From the NCBI GenBank assembly GCA_029005335.1, contig JAQXFT010000133.1:1-13092 (forward strand): a stretch of DNA of 13,092 bases, in the 5' to 3' direction. Positions 1-6,498 of the stretch are shown here, one piece after another. Both the position numbers and the translations under genes were made by a program. The stretch comes from Oscillospiraceae bacterium (GTDB lineage: Bacteria > Bacillota > Clostridia > Oscillospirales > Ruminococcaceae). Position 1 is the stretch's first letter. Each line of letters begins with the position of its first letter. The notes under the pieces are model-generated. The model ran no database searches. It was not told the origin of the DNA and saw only the letters and a list, made by a program, of their open reading frames with translations.

Positions 1-851
1 AAATATTCCGAAAAGGTTGTCTTGTCATCGGAAAATTTTCTGTTTTCAGTATCGATTCCGCATATTTTATATTCAACTGCACCGGATTCGTCAGCGGATT
101 CGTAAATATACAACGGTTTTCCGTCACGGTCGGAATATAACGTTCCCCATGTATTTTCGGTATCAAGTTTTTCAAGCTGTGTACCGTCCTTGCAGTTTAT
201 AAGAATCAGCGAGCTTTCAACATTTGCAAGCAGAATATCATTTCCGCAGTAAACCATTGAACTTATATTTGTCTCACCGTATGCGTATTCGTTGGCATAA
301 TCAGAAAGCCAGTCCATCGGAGTTTCTGAAAGCTTTTTGCCGTTTTTGTCAAGATGTAAAAAGCTGTATGAATATTCCGATGCGGAATAATATGCCTCAT
401 AGTCAAAAGTTTCATCAAAGTCCTTTGGTGGGTTGGGTATATCTCCATGTGTGCATTTTATAGCTACTGCATACATTGAATCATCATCAGCTATGGAATA
501 CAATACGCAATTATTATAATCAGGACTGAATCCGAGTTCAGGCTCAATAAGCGTAAAATTTTTAAAATCAGAATCCGTATCGTAAATATACAGACTACCG
601 CTATTATCACTTCCGAAAAGCCTGTATTTTCCGTCCGAAAGCGGTACTGCCTGATAGAATCCGCCGTCAAAGGGCATTTCTATCTTTTCGGATTTGTAGG
701 AGTGAATATCCTCTGCTAAGATTTCTTCAGCCTGAGAACTGCTCTCCTGTGATGATGATTCAAGCTGTTCCGGAGTAATCGGTTTTTTTCCGCACGATAC
801 TGCACAAAGCAGACAAGTGAGTGAAAGCATAAATGATATAAGTTTTTTCAT
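1..851 (-). CDS. Secreted lipoprotein, partial (C-terminal end beyond left edge)
   Basis: An uninterrupted reading frame of 283 codons runs from an ATG at 851 to the left edge, so the C-terminus is missing. AAAGGAGG sits just upstream (about 861-868). The N-terminus is a lipoprotein signal peptide: M-K-K, a hydrophobic core, then A-V-S-C with the lipidated Cys at residue 20. A Ser/Glu/Gln-rich linker follows (about 28-45). The rest has short repeats of the type 'sDGKYRLFGSDNSGSLYIYDTD' and 'DRDGKPLYIYE', i.e. beta-strand pairs with Asp/Gly turns, which suggests a beta-propeller-like surface protein. No catalytic motif is seen. It lies downstream of the acyl-transfer operon but after a terminator, so it is probably a separate unit, although I find no strong promoter for it. 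Lipoprotein status is well supported; the fold is a guess and the function unknown. Confidence 0.85.
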   Translation of the reverse strand, partial: MKKLISFMLSLTCLLCAVSCGKKPITPEQLESSSQESSSQAEEILAEDIHSYKSEKIEMPFDGGFYQAVPLSDGKYRLFGSDNSGSLYIYDTDSDFKNFTLIEPELGFSPDYNNCVLYSIADDDSMYAVAIKCTHGDIPNPPKDFDETFDYEAYYSASEYSYSFLHLDKNGKKLSETPMDWLSDYANEYAYGETNISSMVYCGNDILLANVESSLILINCKDGTQLEKLDTENTWGTLYSDRDGKPLYIYESADESGAVEYKICGIDTENRKFSDDKTTFSEY

Positions 852-920
852 GATATAAAACCTCCTTTTATATATAGTGATTTTAAGGAGCGAAAAAGTT
901 GCATAAATTTTATGTTAAAA

Positions 921-958
921 TAAAAAAATATCGGCGGACTCTTTTCAGAAATCCGCCG
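921..958 (-). terminator. Rho-independent terminator of the acyl-transfer operon
   Basis: Read on the minus strand, a perfect 7-bp stem (arms 952-958 and 932-938, TCCGCCG against CGGCGGA) is followed by a T-rich run produced by the A-tract at 922-928. It begins 8 bases after the stop codon of the SCP2 gene and separates the operon from the lipoprotein gene. Confidence 0.85.
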
Positions 959-966
959 TCTGTTAT

Positions 967-1344
967 TTACTTGCTTTTTTTCTTAGATTTTTTATCCTCG
1001 CTCTGTTCTCTGACGCTCTTTACAATTCCGGAAAATTTAAGTGCTTTATCTATATTTCCCTGCACTTTAAGCTTTCCTACTGTAAATGCTTTTACTGCAT
1101 CAAGTGAACCGTCGCAAATTTTGAAAAAGTTTTCTGCTGATATAACAAATGTACAGTCACGGTCATAGTATTCATAGGGTTCAATATATACGTTTCCGTC
1201 CTTGAGTTCGATATAGAATATGCCTTCCCCCTCGCCCTTGATATTTATCTGCACTGCGATATGTTCTGTTGAATCCTTAAGTGAGCTGAGGTCATAGGCG
1301 AATATTATTTCTCTTGTTTTCTCAACGATTTCCTGATAGGTCAT
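967..1344 (-). CDS. SCP2 sterol-carrier/lipid-binding domain protein
   Basis: A 125-residue single-domain protein of the SCP2 (sterol carrier protein 2) family, a small fold with a hydrophobic tunnel that binds acyl-CoAs, fatty acids or other lipids. The family pattern is visible: an amphipathic helix at the start, strands around 28-50 (VQINIKGEGEGIFYIELKDG), 'DCTFVISAENFFKICDGSLDAVKAFTVGKLKVQGNIDKALKF' across about 63-104, and the final helix. The C-terminus is a lysine-rich tail (about 117-125). It has no signal peptide and should be cytosolic. It is the last gene of the operon, 14 bases after the acyl ligase, with AAAGGAGA overlapping the ligase stop region. Its position suggests that it holds the acyl substrate or the lipid product; this is inference. 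Confidence 0.88.
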   Translation of the reverse strand: MTYQEIVEKTREIIFAYDLSSLKDSTEHIAVQINIKGEGEGIFYIELKDGNVYIEPYEYYDRDCTFVISAENFFKICDGSLDAVKAFTVGKLKVQGNIDKALKFSGIVKSVREQSEDKKSKKKSK

Positions 1345-1358
1345 ATTTAAATCTCCTT

Positions 1359-2891
1359 TTACTTTACAATTCTTCCGTGTTCGGACTGTCTGCGGATAAT
1401 CTTTTTGGAAGTAGTTTTTTCAAATTCCTTGTCTCTTATACGCATACGGTGGATAGTTTTTGCGGAAGTAAGAGTCTTGTTTATTTCAAGAACTTTATCC
1501 TTGAAAAGCTTATCAATTTCTTCATCAGTCATATCCTTGCAGTAATCCGGATTAGGGAATATTTCTGCGGTAATCATTCCGTCCTCGCTGTATACAAGAA
1601 GTTCGGATATAAAGTCTGTTCCGGCGAATTTGTTTTCGATTTCTTCGGGAGAAACGTTTTCACCGTTTGAAAGTATAATAAGATTTTTCTTTCTTCCGGT
1701 AATGAAAAGCTTTTTGCCGTCAATATATCCGAGGTCTCCTGTTCTGAGCCAGCCGTCCGGAGTAAGTGTCTTTGCAGTTTCGACTTCGTCCTTATAGTAT
1801 CCTGCCATTACGGACGGACTTTTTACCATAATTTCGCCGTCCTCGATTTTTACCTGACAGCCGTTTACAATAATTCCGACATCTCCTGCACAGTCCTTGT
1901 CGAAACGGTCAGCAGTAGTGATACGTGGCGAACATTCTGTCATACCGTAACCCTGACCCATCTGATAACCCATTTCGTGATATGCTTTCTGAAGTTCAGG
2001 ACGAAGATATGCACCTCCGCTGTATATGGTTGTAAGGCGTTCGCCGAATATTTTTTTAGCAATGTCACTCTTTGGGATTTCGGGATTTGCCTCTGAAATG
2101 GTTTTTATCTGTCTGTAAATTGTTTCGGCAATCATCGGAACTATCATTATAATAGTAGGCTGAAAGAGTTTGAGATTCTGTGCTATTCGGAGCATTGAAT
2201 CATTTATACAGAGCTGATTTCCGTATCTTAACGAACAGAGTATATCGCATGTAAAGCAATATATATGGTGTATAGGGAGTATTGATAATACTACGTCATC
2301 AGAAGTGCTTTCGTTGTCCTGACACATTGCATTGTCAATAAGATTTCTGTTAAGGAGCATTACACCCTTGCTTTTTCCGGTAGTTCCTGAAGTATATGAT
2401 ATTGAGGCAAGAGCATCGGGAGATACGGAAGGAAGCTCGGCAGGACTGTTTTCGGAGAGTATCTGCGGAAGGTCTTTGTCAAAGGATATAAATTCCTTTA
2501 CTTCCGGACACTTCTTACGGATTTCGTCAATCATACTTTCATATTTTTTGTCATACATAAATATGCTTACATCGGCTCTGTTGAGAAGCTCGCATATATC
2601 ACTGCACGGGAGCTGTGCATCAAGAGGGACACAGCCATTCCCACCGCATACTGTTCCGAAATAGCTGACAATCCATGCATAGCTCGAACCGCCTATTACT
2701 GCTGTATGAATAACTCCGTTATACTTTGAAGTTATATATCCGGCAAGACGGCAGGAATCATCATAGAGATTTCTGAAGGATTTTTCAGATATTTCCTTGC
2801 CGTTCTTTTCTCTCAGAAAAATTCTGTCGCCAAATTCGGAAGCGGATTCCCTGACTAAATCCTGTAAAGTTCTGATTTTAGTTTTATCCAT
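1359..2891 (-). CDS. AMP-forming acyl-CoA/acyl-ACP ligase (ANL superfamily)
   Basis: A full-length 510-residue adenylate-forming enzyme that would activate a carboxylic acid as acyl-AMP and pass it to a thiol. Motifs in order: P-loop YTSGTTGKSKG (166-176), LPIHHIY (205-211), YGMTE (315-319), TGD (384-386), GRKKN (399-403), GENVSPEEIE (410-419), and a C-terminal catalytic lysine in TTSKKIIR (probably K497). The PxHH motif is that of fatty-acyl ligases, whereas amino-acid-activating NRPS domains usually carry an FDxS-type motif there. A fatty or other simple carboxylic acid is therefore the more likely substrate. The carrier-protein gene ends 9 bases upstream, which suggests the thiol acceptor is the operon's own carrier protein rather than CoA (inference). 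The ribosome binding site TAAGGAG includes the stop codon of the carrier-protein gene, so translation is probably coupled. Confidence 0.92.
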   Translation of the reverse strand: MDKTKIRTLQDLVRESASEFGDRIFLREKNGKEISEKSFRNLYDDSCRLAGYITSKYNGVIHTAVIGGSSYAWIVSYFGTVCGGNGCVPLDAQLPCSDICELLNRADVSIFMYDKKYESMIDEIRKKCPEVKEFISFDKDLPQILSENSPAELPSVSPDALASISYTSGTTGKSKGVMLLNRNLIDNAMCQDNESTSDDVVLSILPIHHIYCFTCDILCSLRYGNQLCINDSMLRIAQNLKLFQPTIIMIVPMIAETIYRQIKTISEANPEIPKSDIAKKIFGERLTTIYSGGAYLRPELQKAYHEMGYQMGQGYGMTECSPRITTADRFDKDCAGDVGIIVNGCQVKIEDGEIMVKSPSVMAGYYKDEVETAKTLTPDGWLRTGDLGYIDGKKLFITGRKKNLIILSNGENVSPEEIENKFAGTDFISELLVYSEDGMITAEIFPNPDYCKDMTDEEIDKLFKDKVLEINKTLTSAKTIHRMRIRDKEFEKTTSKKIIRRQSEHGRIVK

Positions 2892-2900
2892 ACTTTCTCC

Positions 2901-3128
2901 TTAGCCTTTAAGCTTTTCAAGATATTCAATAGCTTCGCCGACAGTATGAAGATTTACAACGTCGCTTTCTTCAACAGTAACATCAAGTTCGGTTTCAAGG
3001 TCGCCGAGAAGGCTCATGAAGTCATAGGAATTGAATCCAAGGTCATCAATAAAACGTGATTCAAGTGTAATGTCCTCGGGATTTACATCAACATAGTTGA
3101 CGATAAGCTCTTTTAACTTTTCAAACAT
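2901..3128 (-). CDS. Acyl/peptidyl carrier protein
   Basis: A 75-residue acidic, helical carrier protein of normal family length. The attachment site is GFNSYDF (31-37). Ser34 would receive 4'-phosphopantetheine and stands where typical carriers have D-S-L-D/E; here the preceding Asp is Asn. The flanking helices are recognisable ('LESRFIDDLGFNSYDFMSLLGDLE' before and 'VEESDVVNLHTVGEAIEYLEKL' after). Its gene lies between the condensation-domain gene (22 bases upstream) and the ligase gene (9 bases downstream) and has a GGAGG site. This position marks it as a dedicated carrier shuttling the activated acyl group, not the housekeeping fatty-acid AcpP. No phosphopantetheinyl transferase is encoded here, so modification must come from elsewhere in the genome. 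Confidence 0.9.
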   Translation of the reverse strand: MFEKLKELIVNYVDVNPEDITLESRFIDDLGFNSYDFMSLLGDLETELDVTVEESDVVNLHTVGEAIEYLEKLKG

Positions 3129-3150
3129 ATTAAATTACCTCCGGTTTAAT

Positions 3151-4560
3151 TTATATCATTTCAAGTATTTCGCCGATAGTTCTTGTCTCGTCCTCAATTC
3201 CTCTGAAAAGAACACGGCAGAGATAGTAATAGAAGTATTCCATTTCTTTATCCGTAACAGCATCGACTCTGTATTCAAAATTGAAATTAAGACCGTTATC
3301 TTCAGGGCGGTGCATTACAGTCAGATATAAAGGCTGTGCAGCCACTCCGTTTGAATACCAGTAGCTCTTATACGGAATATTCGGCATCTCAGGAGTCTCC
3401 TTAGTCATAGTAAGTGGCTGATATGTAAGTGATATGCTCTCATAGCTTGTTCCTGGCTGATACTTCCAGTACTGACCTCTTTTGATTGTACATTCAATCG
3501 GGTCATAGTTGGCATGACGGAAAATTTTGCTCTGTTCAGTCTGAATCATTCTTATGCCGTCAAGGAAAGTGAGTTCGGGTTCCATAATTGTTCTGAGCGG
3601 GAAGAAATGTATTCTTGTACCTCCGGAATACTTCTCGGAAAGTGTTCCCCTTCTTGCAACGCAGGTTTTAAGTGAAACGTCCTTTTCATTGTCGTTGAAT
3701 TTTGAAAGCACTGTTCTCATACCCATAAGCAGAAGGCTTGCCATAGATACGTTGTTAAGCTCACAGAATTTCATAAGTCGCATAGAAGCTTCATATTCAA
3801 GATGATATACGGCAATTGAAGCAGTAGGGTCTTTTGAAACAACCATTGCATAACGCTGATTCGGGTTATTATTTTCACGTCTCTGGGTGAGAAGTCTGCC
3901 CTGACCTGCAAAGTCAGTGTAAATAGGCTCGCTCTTTGCAATTTCAGCCTGCCAGTATTCTTCGTCTTTTTTTCTGGCTGGAGAGTCTGCTTCATATGCA
4001 AGGTCTTTTTCAAGCTGTGGGATAAACGGTTTTACAGGAGCTTGCTTTATTTTTACTCCGTACTTCATTATGCTGTATGTTTCGAGAACTGTTCTGCTGA
4101 ATCCCACTATTGAGCTTGAATCCATTGTCATATGGTCTACTTTCATATAAGTACCGTTGTATCCGTCGGGCATTTTTACCATAACGATTTTATTCATAGG
4201 TGAATTGAATCTTTCAAAAGGTACTGAAGTCCAGCGTTCCATTTCCCTTTTAATGGCATCTTCCTTCCATTTTGAGAAATCACGAAATTCTATATCACGC
4301 TCTTCATTAGGGACAATATACTGATATACTGTTCCGTCCTCATCCTGTGTGAATCTTAAACGCATTGTATCGAACTTTTTGTATGCCTCATAGATAGCTT
4401 TTTTCAGGAGTCCGAAATCCACGTCCTGCTTTACATAAAGTCCTGTTCCTATACAGAGAACCTGTGCCGGTGAATATCTCACTGTATAATAATGAAGCTT
4501 CTGAGCTGCACAAAGCGGATAGCATTTCATTACTGCCCCGTTGATATTGATTTCTTTCAT
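3151..4560 (-). CDS. Stand-alone condensation-domain acyltransferase
   Basis: A 469-residue protein of about the length of one NRPS condensation domain (CoA-dependent acyltransferase fold). Residues 139-153 (MKVDHMTMDSSSIVG) match the active-site HHxxxDG motif. His143 would be the catalytic second histidine and Asp147 the structural aspartate; the first His is replaced by Asp142 and the Gly by Ser148. The N-terminal half has the usual 'F..l..ai....kkfDtMRlRF' region (about 49-70), and the C-terminal half a conserved-looking FFPLRT segment (319-324). Such enzymes join a carrier-bound acyl group to an amine or hydroxyl. With only one carrier in the operon, the acceptor is probably a soluble small molecule. 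The gene starts 19 bases after the hydrolase gene with a GGAGGG site. Related families such as PapA-like acyltransferases are the main alternative. Confidence 0.85.
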   Translation of the reverse strand: MKEININGAVMKCYPLCAAQKLHYYTVRYSPAQVLCIGTGLYVKQDVDFGLLKKAIYEAYKKFDTMRLRFTQDEDGTVYQYIVPNEERDIEFRDFSKWKEDAIKREMERWTSVPFERFNSPMNKIVMVKMPDGYNGTYMKVDHMTMDSSSIVGFSRTVLETYSIMKYGVKIKQAPVKPFIPQLEKDLAYEADSPARKKDEEYWQAEIAKSEPIYTDFAGQGRLLTQRRENNNPNQRYAMVVSKDPTASIAVYHLEYEASMRLMKFCELNNVSMASLLLMGMRTVLSKFNDNEKDVSLKTCVARRGTLSEKYSGGTRIHFFPLRTIMEPELTFLDGIRMIQTEQSKIFRHANYDPIECTIKRGQYWKYQPGTSYESISLTYQPLTMTKETPEMPNIPYKSYWYSNGVAAQPLYLTVMHRPEDNGLNFNFEYRVDAVTDKEMEYFYYYLCRVLFRGIEDETRTIGEILEMI

Positions 4561-4579
4561 TATAAGTTACCCTCCGTAA

Positions 4580-5542
4580 TTACTTTATATACTTTTCAAG
4601 AAAGCTTTTGATTTTTTCCTGACATACTTCCGGATTTTCATAATATGCCGCACCGTGTCCGGCATTTTCAACAAGATATATTTCTTTTGGAGAAGTACAC
4701 GCTTGATAATTTTTTTCGCTCATCCATGTAGGCACAAAGTTATCATCTTTTCCGTGAATGAAAAGTATCGGAAGCTTTGTGGTTTTTACGGCATCAAGCG
4801 TTGAATAGTCACTGAAGCCGTATCCTGCCTTTTTTCTGCACATCGAATCATTGATATTCATGATAGGGAAAGGATTCAGATGATAATCCCTTTTCAGAAT
4901 ATGCGAGAAAACATCATATGGAGAGGTAAAAGCACAGTCTGCTACAATAGCCTTTACTGAATCCGACAAATCCGGAAAGCCTGCTGTCATAAGAACTGTC
5001 GTTCCGCCCATTGATACGCCATAAAGCACTATTTGTTTTTTTCTGCTGAAGCGTTTATCAATATACTCAACCCATTTACGACAATCATATCTGTCAAGGA
5101 TTCCGAAGCCTATATACTCTCCCTCGCTCTTACCGTGACCCCTGTGGTCAACTATAAGGCAGTCATATCCGAGATTATGGAAGAATACTGCTATTGATGC
5201 ACAGTTTGTTATGCCTGTTCCTGTATAGCCGTGATTGCATATTACAAGCTTATTGCTTTCGCCCTCAGCCGGAAAGTAATCGGCATGAAGTGTTATACCG
5301 TCACGGGCTTTGATAGTTATATGCTCAAGCTTCTGGGACTGAAGCCATTCACGGTTCGGAACCATGAATTTTTTATATTCTTCCCATTTCTGCATATCAG
5401 CCATTTCACTGAGATTCACCCTGAGAACATCTTGTCTGGGAATCGTTCTGTTAAATAGCGTTTTAGCACCTGCAAAACAAGCAATACTTCCTGCAGCTGC
5501 AACGCCAAGCACTGTTATGCCAATAGCCTCCAGCATCATCAT
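4580..5542 (-). CDS. Membrane-anchored alpha/beta hydrolase
   Basis: A 320-residue serine hydrolase. An N-terminal hydrophobic helix (about 5-26) should anchor it in the membrane. The hydrolase core follows: oxyanion-hole region HGYTG (104-108), DHRGHGKSEG (132-141), nucleophile elbow GVSMG with Ser177, acid HGKDDNFVP (263-271, probably Asp267) and His296 in NAGHG. The whole triad is present. Resemblance is to YqkD-like and monoacylglycerol-lipase-like proteins. As the first gene of the operon it may cleave a lipid to feed the ligase, release or transfer the product, or remove wrongly loaded acyl groups; sequence cannot decide. Three ATG codons stand in a row at 5534-5542. AAAGG at about 5548-5552 could serve any of them, so the start may move by 1-2 codons. 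Confidence 0.88.
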   Translation of the reverse strand: MMMLEAIGITVLGVAAAGSIACFAGAKTLFNRTIPRQDVLRVNLSEMADMQKWEEYKKFMVPNREWLQSQKLEHITIKARDGITLHADYFPAEGESNKLVICNHGYTGTGITNCASIAVFFHNLGYDCLIVDHRGHGKSEGEYIGFGILDRYDCRKWVEYIDKRFSRKKQIVLYGVSMGGTTVLMTAGFPDLSDSVKAIVADCAFTSPYDVFSHILKRDYHLNPFPIMNINDSMCRKKAGYGFSDYSTLDAVKTTKLPILFIHGKDDNFVPTWMSEKNYQACTSPKEIYLVENAGHGAAYYENPEVCQEKIKSFLEKYIK

Positions 5543-5563
5543 CAGACCTTTCAGATTATATTT

Positions 5564-5578
5564 CTGACCAATGGTCAG
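5564..5578. promoter_or_regulatory. Operator-like palindrome, copy 1 (CTGACC-AAT-GGTCAG)
   Basis: Perfect 6-bp arms separated by 3 bases. It lies in the operon leader 22 bases upstream of the hydrolase start and is the most symmetrical of four copies with identical 6-3-6 architecture. Confidence 0.7.
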
Positions 5579-5606
5579 TTTCAGATTATTTTTTTACCGG
5601 CTTTTT

Positions 5607-5621
5607 TCGACTTTCAGTCAG
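5607..5621. promoter_or_regulatory. Operator-like palindrome, copy 2 (TCGACT-TTC-AGTCAG)
   Basis: Same 6-3-6 layout as copy 1 with the GAC/GTC core kept. Its centre is 43 bases from that of copy 1. It lies in the transcribed leader of the operon. Confidence 0.62.
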
Positions 5622-5637
5622 ATTTAGAAATCAGTAA

Positions 5638-5652
5638 TTCAGAATATCTGAA
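5638..5652. repeat. Perfect palindrome TTCAGA-ATA-TCTGAA
   Basis: A second kind of 15-base palindrome, again 6-3-6 but without the GAC/GTC core. It lies midway between operator copies 2 and 3, so it could bind a different regulator or be chance in AT-rich DNA. Confidence 0.4.
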
Positions 5653-5670
5653 ATTCTGCCTTATATTTTT

Positions 5671-5685
5671 TCGACCTCCGGTCAG
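5671..5685. promoter_or_regulatory. Operator-like palindrome, copy 3 (TCGACC-TCC-GGTCAG)
   Basis: Same layout as copies 1 and 2. It lies about 10-24 bases downstream of the predicted operon start site, a common roadblock or promoter-clearance position. Confidence 0.66.
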
Positions 5686-5701
5686 TTTTTTTACTGTCCT
5701 T

Positions 5702-5730
5702 ATTATATCATCTTTTCGACCGTTAGTCAA
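5702..5730 (-). promoter_or_regulatory. Promoter of the acyl-transfer operon
   Basis: On the minus strand TTGACT (5730-5725), a 17-base spacer and a perfect TATAAT (5707-5702) make a near-consensus sigma-A promoter. Transcription should start near 5695, giving a leader of about 150 bases. Operator copy 4 covers the -35 box and most of the spacer, so bound repressor would exclude RNA polymerase. Confidence 0.85.
5716..5730. promoter_or_regulatory. Operator-like palindrome, copy 4 (TCGACC-GTT-AGTCAA), on the -35 box
   Basis: Fourth 6-3-6 copy. Its right arm is the -35 hexamer of the operon promoter. It lies about 60-70 bases upstream of the predicted start of the divergent TetR transcript, so it should affect that promoter less directly. 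Confidence 0.66.
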
Positions 5731-5753
5731 TATATTTTTTTTACAAACTTGTA

Positions 5754-5782
5754 TTGAATTTTTAAAATGTTTATGGTATAAT
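5754..5782 (+). promoter_or_regulatory. Promoter of the TetR-family gene
   Basis: TTGAAT (5754-5759), a 17-base spacer and TATAAT (5777-5782), with an extended TGN motif directly before the -10 box. AGGAGG (5803-5808) and the ATG at 5816 follow at normal distances. Confidence 0.82.
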
Positions 5783-5815
5783 AATACATAAATTCAAAAA
5801 TCAGGAGGAATTTAT

Positions 5816-6439
5816 ATGGGTGAAAGCAAAATAAACATTATCCTCAATTCCGCTGAGGAGCTTATGTGCAGTACCAACGAAGCCAGCAAAAATATTACCG
5901 TGGAAATGATTGCAAAAAATGCCGGTATCGGCAAGGGAAGCATTTATTACTACTTCAGAAACAAAGATGAAATTGTTGATGCGGTTATTGAACGTTCCTA
6001 TTCTGCAACAGTAAGGGAGTATTTCAACAATATAAACACTGCAAGCAATACCTTTGAAAAAATCAAAACGCTTTTTCGCTCTATTCTTAAAAAAGAATTT
6101 CGGGATAAAAGCAAAAACGTTATAATATCTCTTCATCTTCAGGACGATATTATAATACATCATAAGATGATGATAACGGCTATAAAAATTATTTCCCCGC
6201 TTTTAACAGCAATTCTTGCAGAGGGTCAGTCAGAAGGCTCAATACACACAGAAGCCCCTAAGGAAAGTGCGGAAATGATTGTCGCCATGCTTACATTCCT
6301 GCTTGACAATACATTTTTCCCGTCAGATAAAGAAAGTACTGCAAGAAAGCTCAGGCTTTATGCAAGAATCCTCGAAACCTGTCTTGATACTCCTCAAGGA
6401 AGCTTTGATTTCCTTTTTACTCCTCCGGAAAATGACTGA
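5816..6439 (+). CDS. TetR/AcrR-family transcriptional repressor
   Basis: A 207-residue TetR-type regulator. The DNA-binding helices fill the N-terminus: the helix-turn-helix 'ITVEMIAKNAGIGKGSIYYYFRNKDEIVDAVI' spans 27-58 and carries the family hallmarks G-x-x-K-G-S-I-Y-Y-Y-F. Residues 60-207 form the variable helical ligand-binding and dimer domain, whose ligand cannot be read from the sequence. The start is set by AGGAGG seven bases upstream. The gene is divergent from the acyl-transfer operon, and the shared 273-base gap has four matching 15-base palindromes, one on the operon promoter. The natural inference is a local repressor relieved by a lipid, acyl-CoA or pathway product. The C-terminus is slightly long and proline-containing. 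A hairpin terminator follows within 10 bases. Confidence 0.93.
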   Translation: MGESKINIILNSAEELMCSTNEASKNITVEMIAKNAGIGKGSIYYYFRNKDEIVDAVIERSYSATVREYFNNINTASNTFEKIKTLFRSILKKEFRDKSKNVIISLHLQDDIIIHHKMMITAIKIISPLLTAILAEGQSEGSIHTEAPKESAEMIVAMLTFLLDNTFFPSDKESTARKLRLYARILETCLDTPQGSFDFLFTPPEND

Positions 6440-6445
6440 ATAAAA

Positions 6446-6474
6446 AAAGGGTTGCCAGTAAAAGGCGACCCTTT
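6446..6474. terminator. Terminator between convergent TetR and XRE genes
   Basis: An 11-bp stem (6446-6456 with 6464-6474) with one G-T wobble and a 7-base loop, followed on the plus strand by an AT-rich tail. On the minus strand the wobble becomes an A-C mismatch, but a clean T-run (from the A-tract 6442-6448) follows. It probably works in both directions, mainly for the TetR gene. Confidence 0.8.
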
Positions 6475-6498
6475 ATATATTTTATAATATTTTTCAGC

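Noticed and set aside
1359..2891. Amino-acid-activating NRPS adenylation domain
   Set aside because: The motif region near 205-211 is PxHH as in fatty-acyl ligases, whereas amino-acid-activating domains usually show an FDxS-type motif. A carboxylic acid ligase fits better, though the substrate is not proven.
5543..5815. Riboswitch in the operon leader
   Set aside because: No known aptamer consensus is recognisable, and the palindromes are better explained as protein operators because one overlaps the promoter.
5801..6163. 120-codon minus-strand frame over the TetR gene
   Set aside because: It overlaps the TetR helix-turn-helix coding region in antisense and also covers that gene's ribosome binding site; no motif or ribosome binding site supports it.
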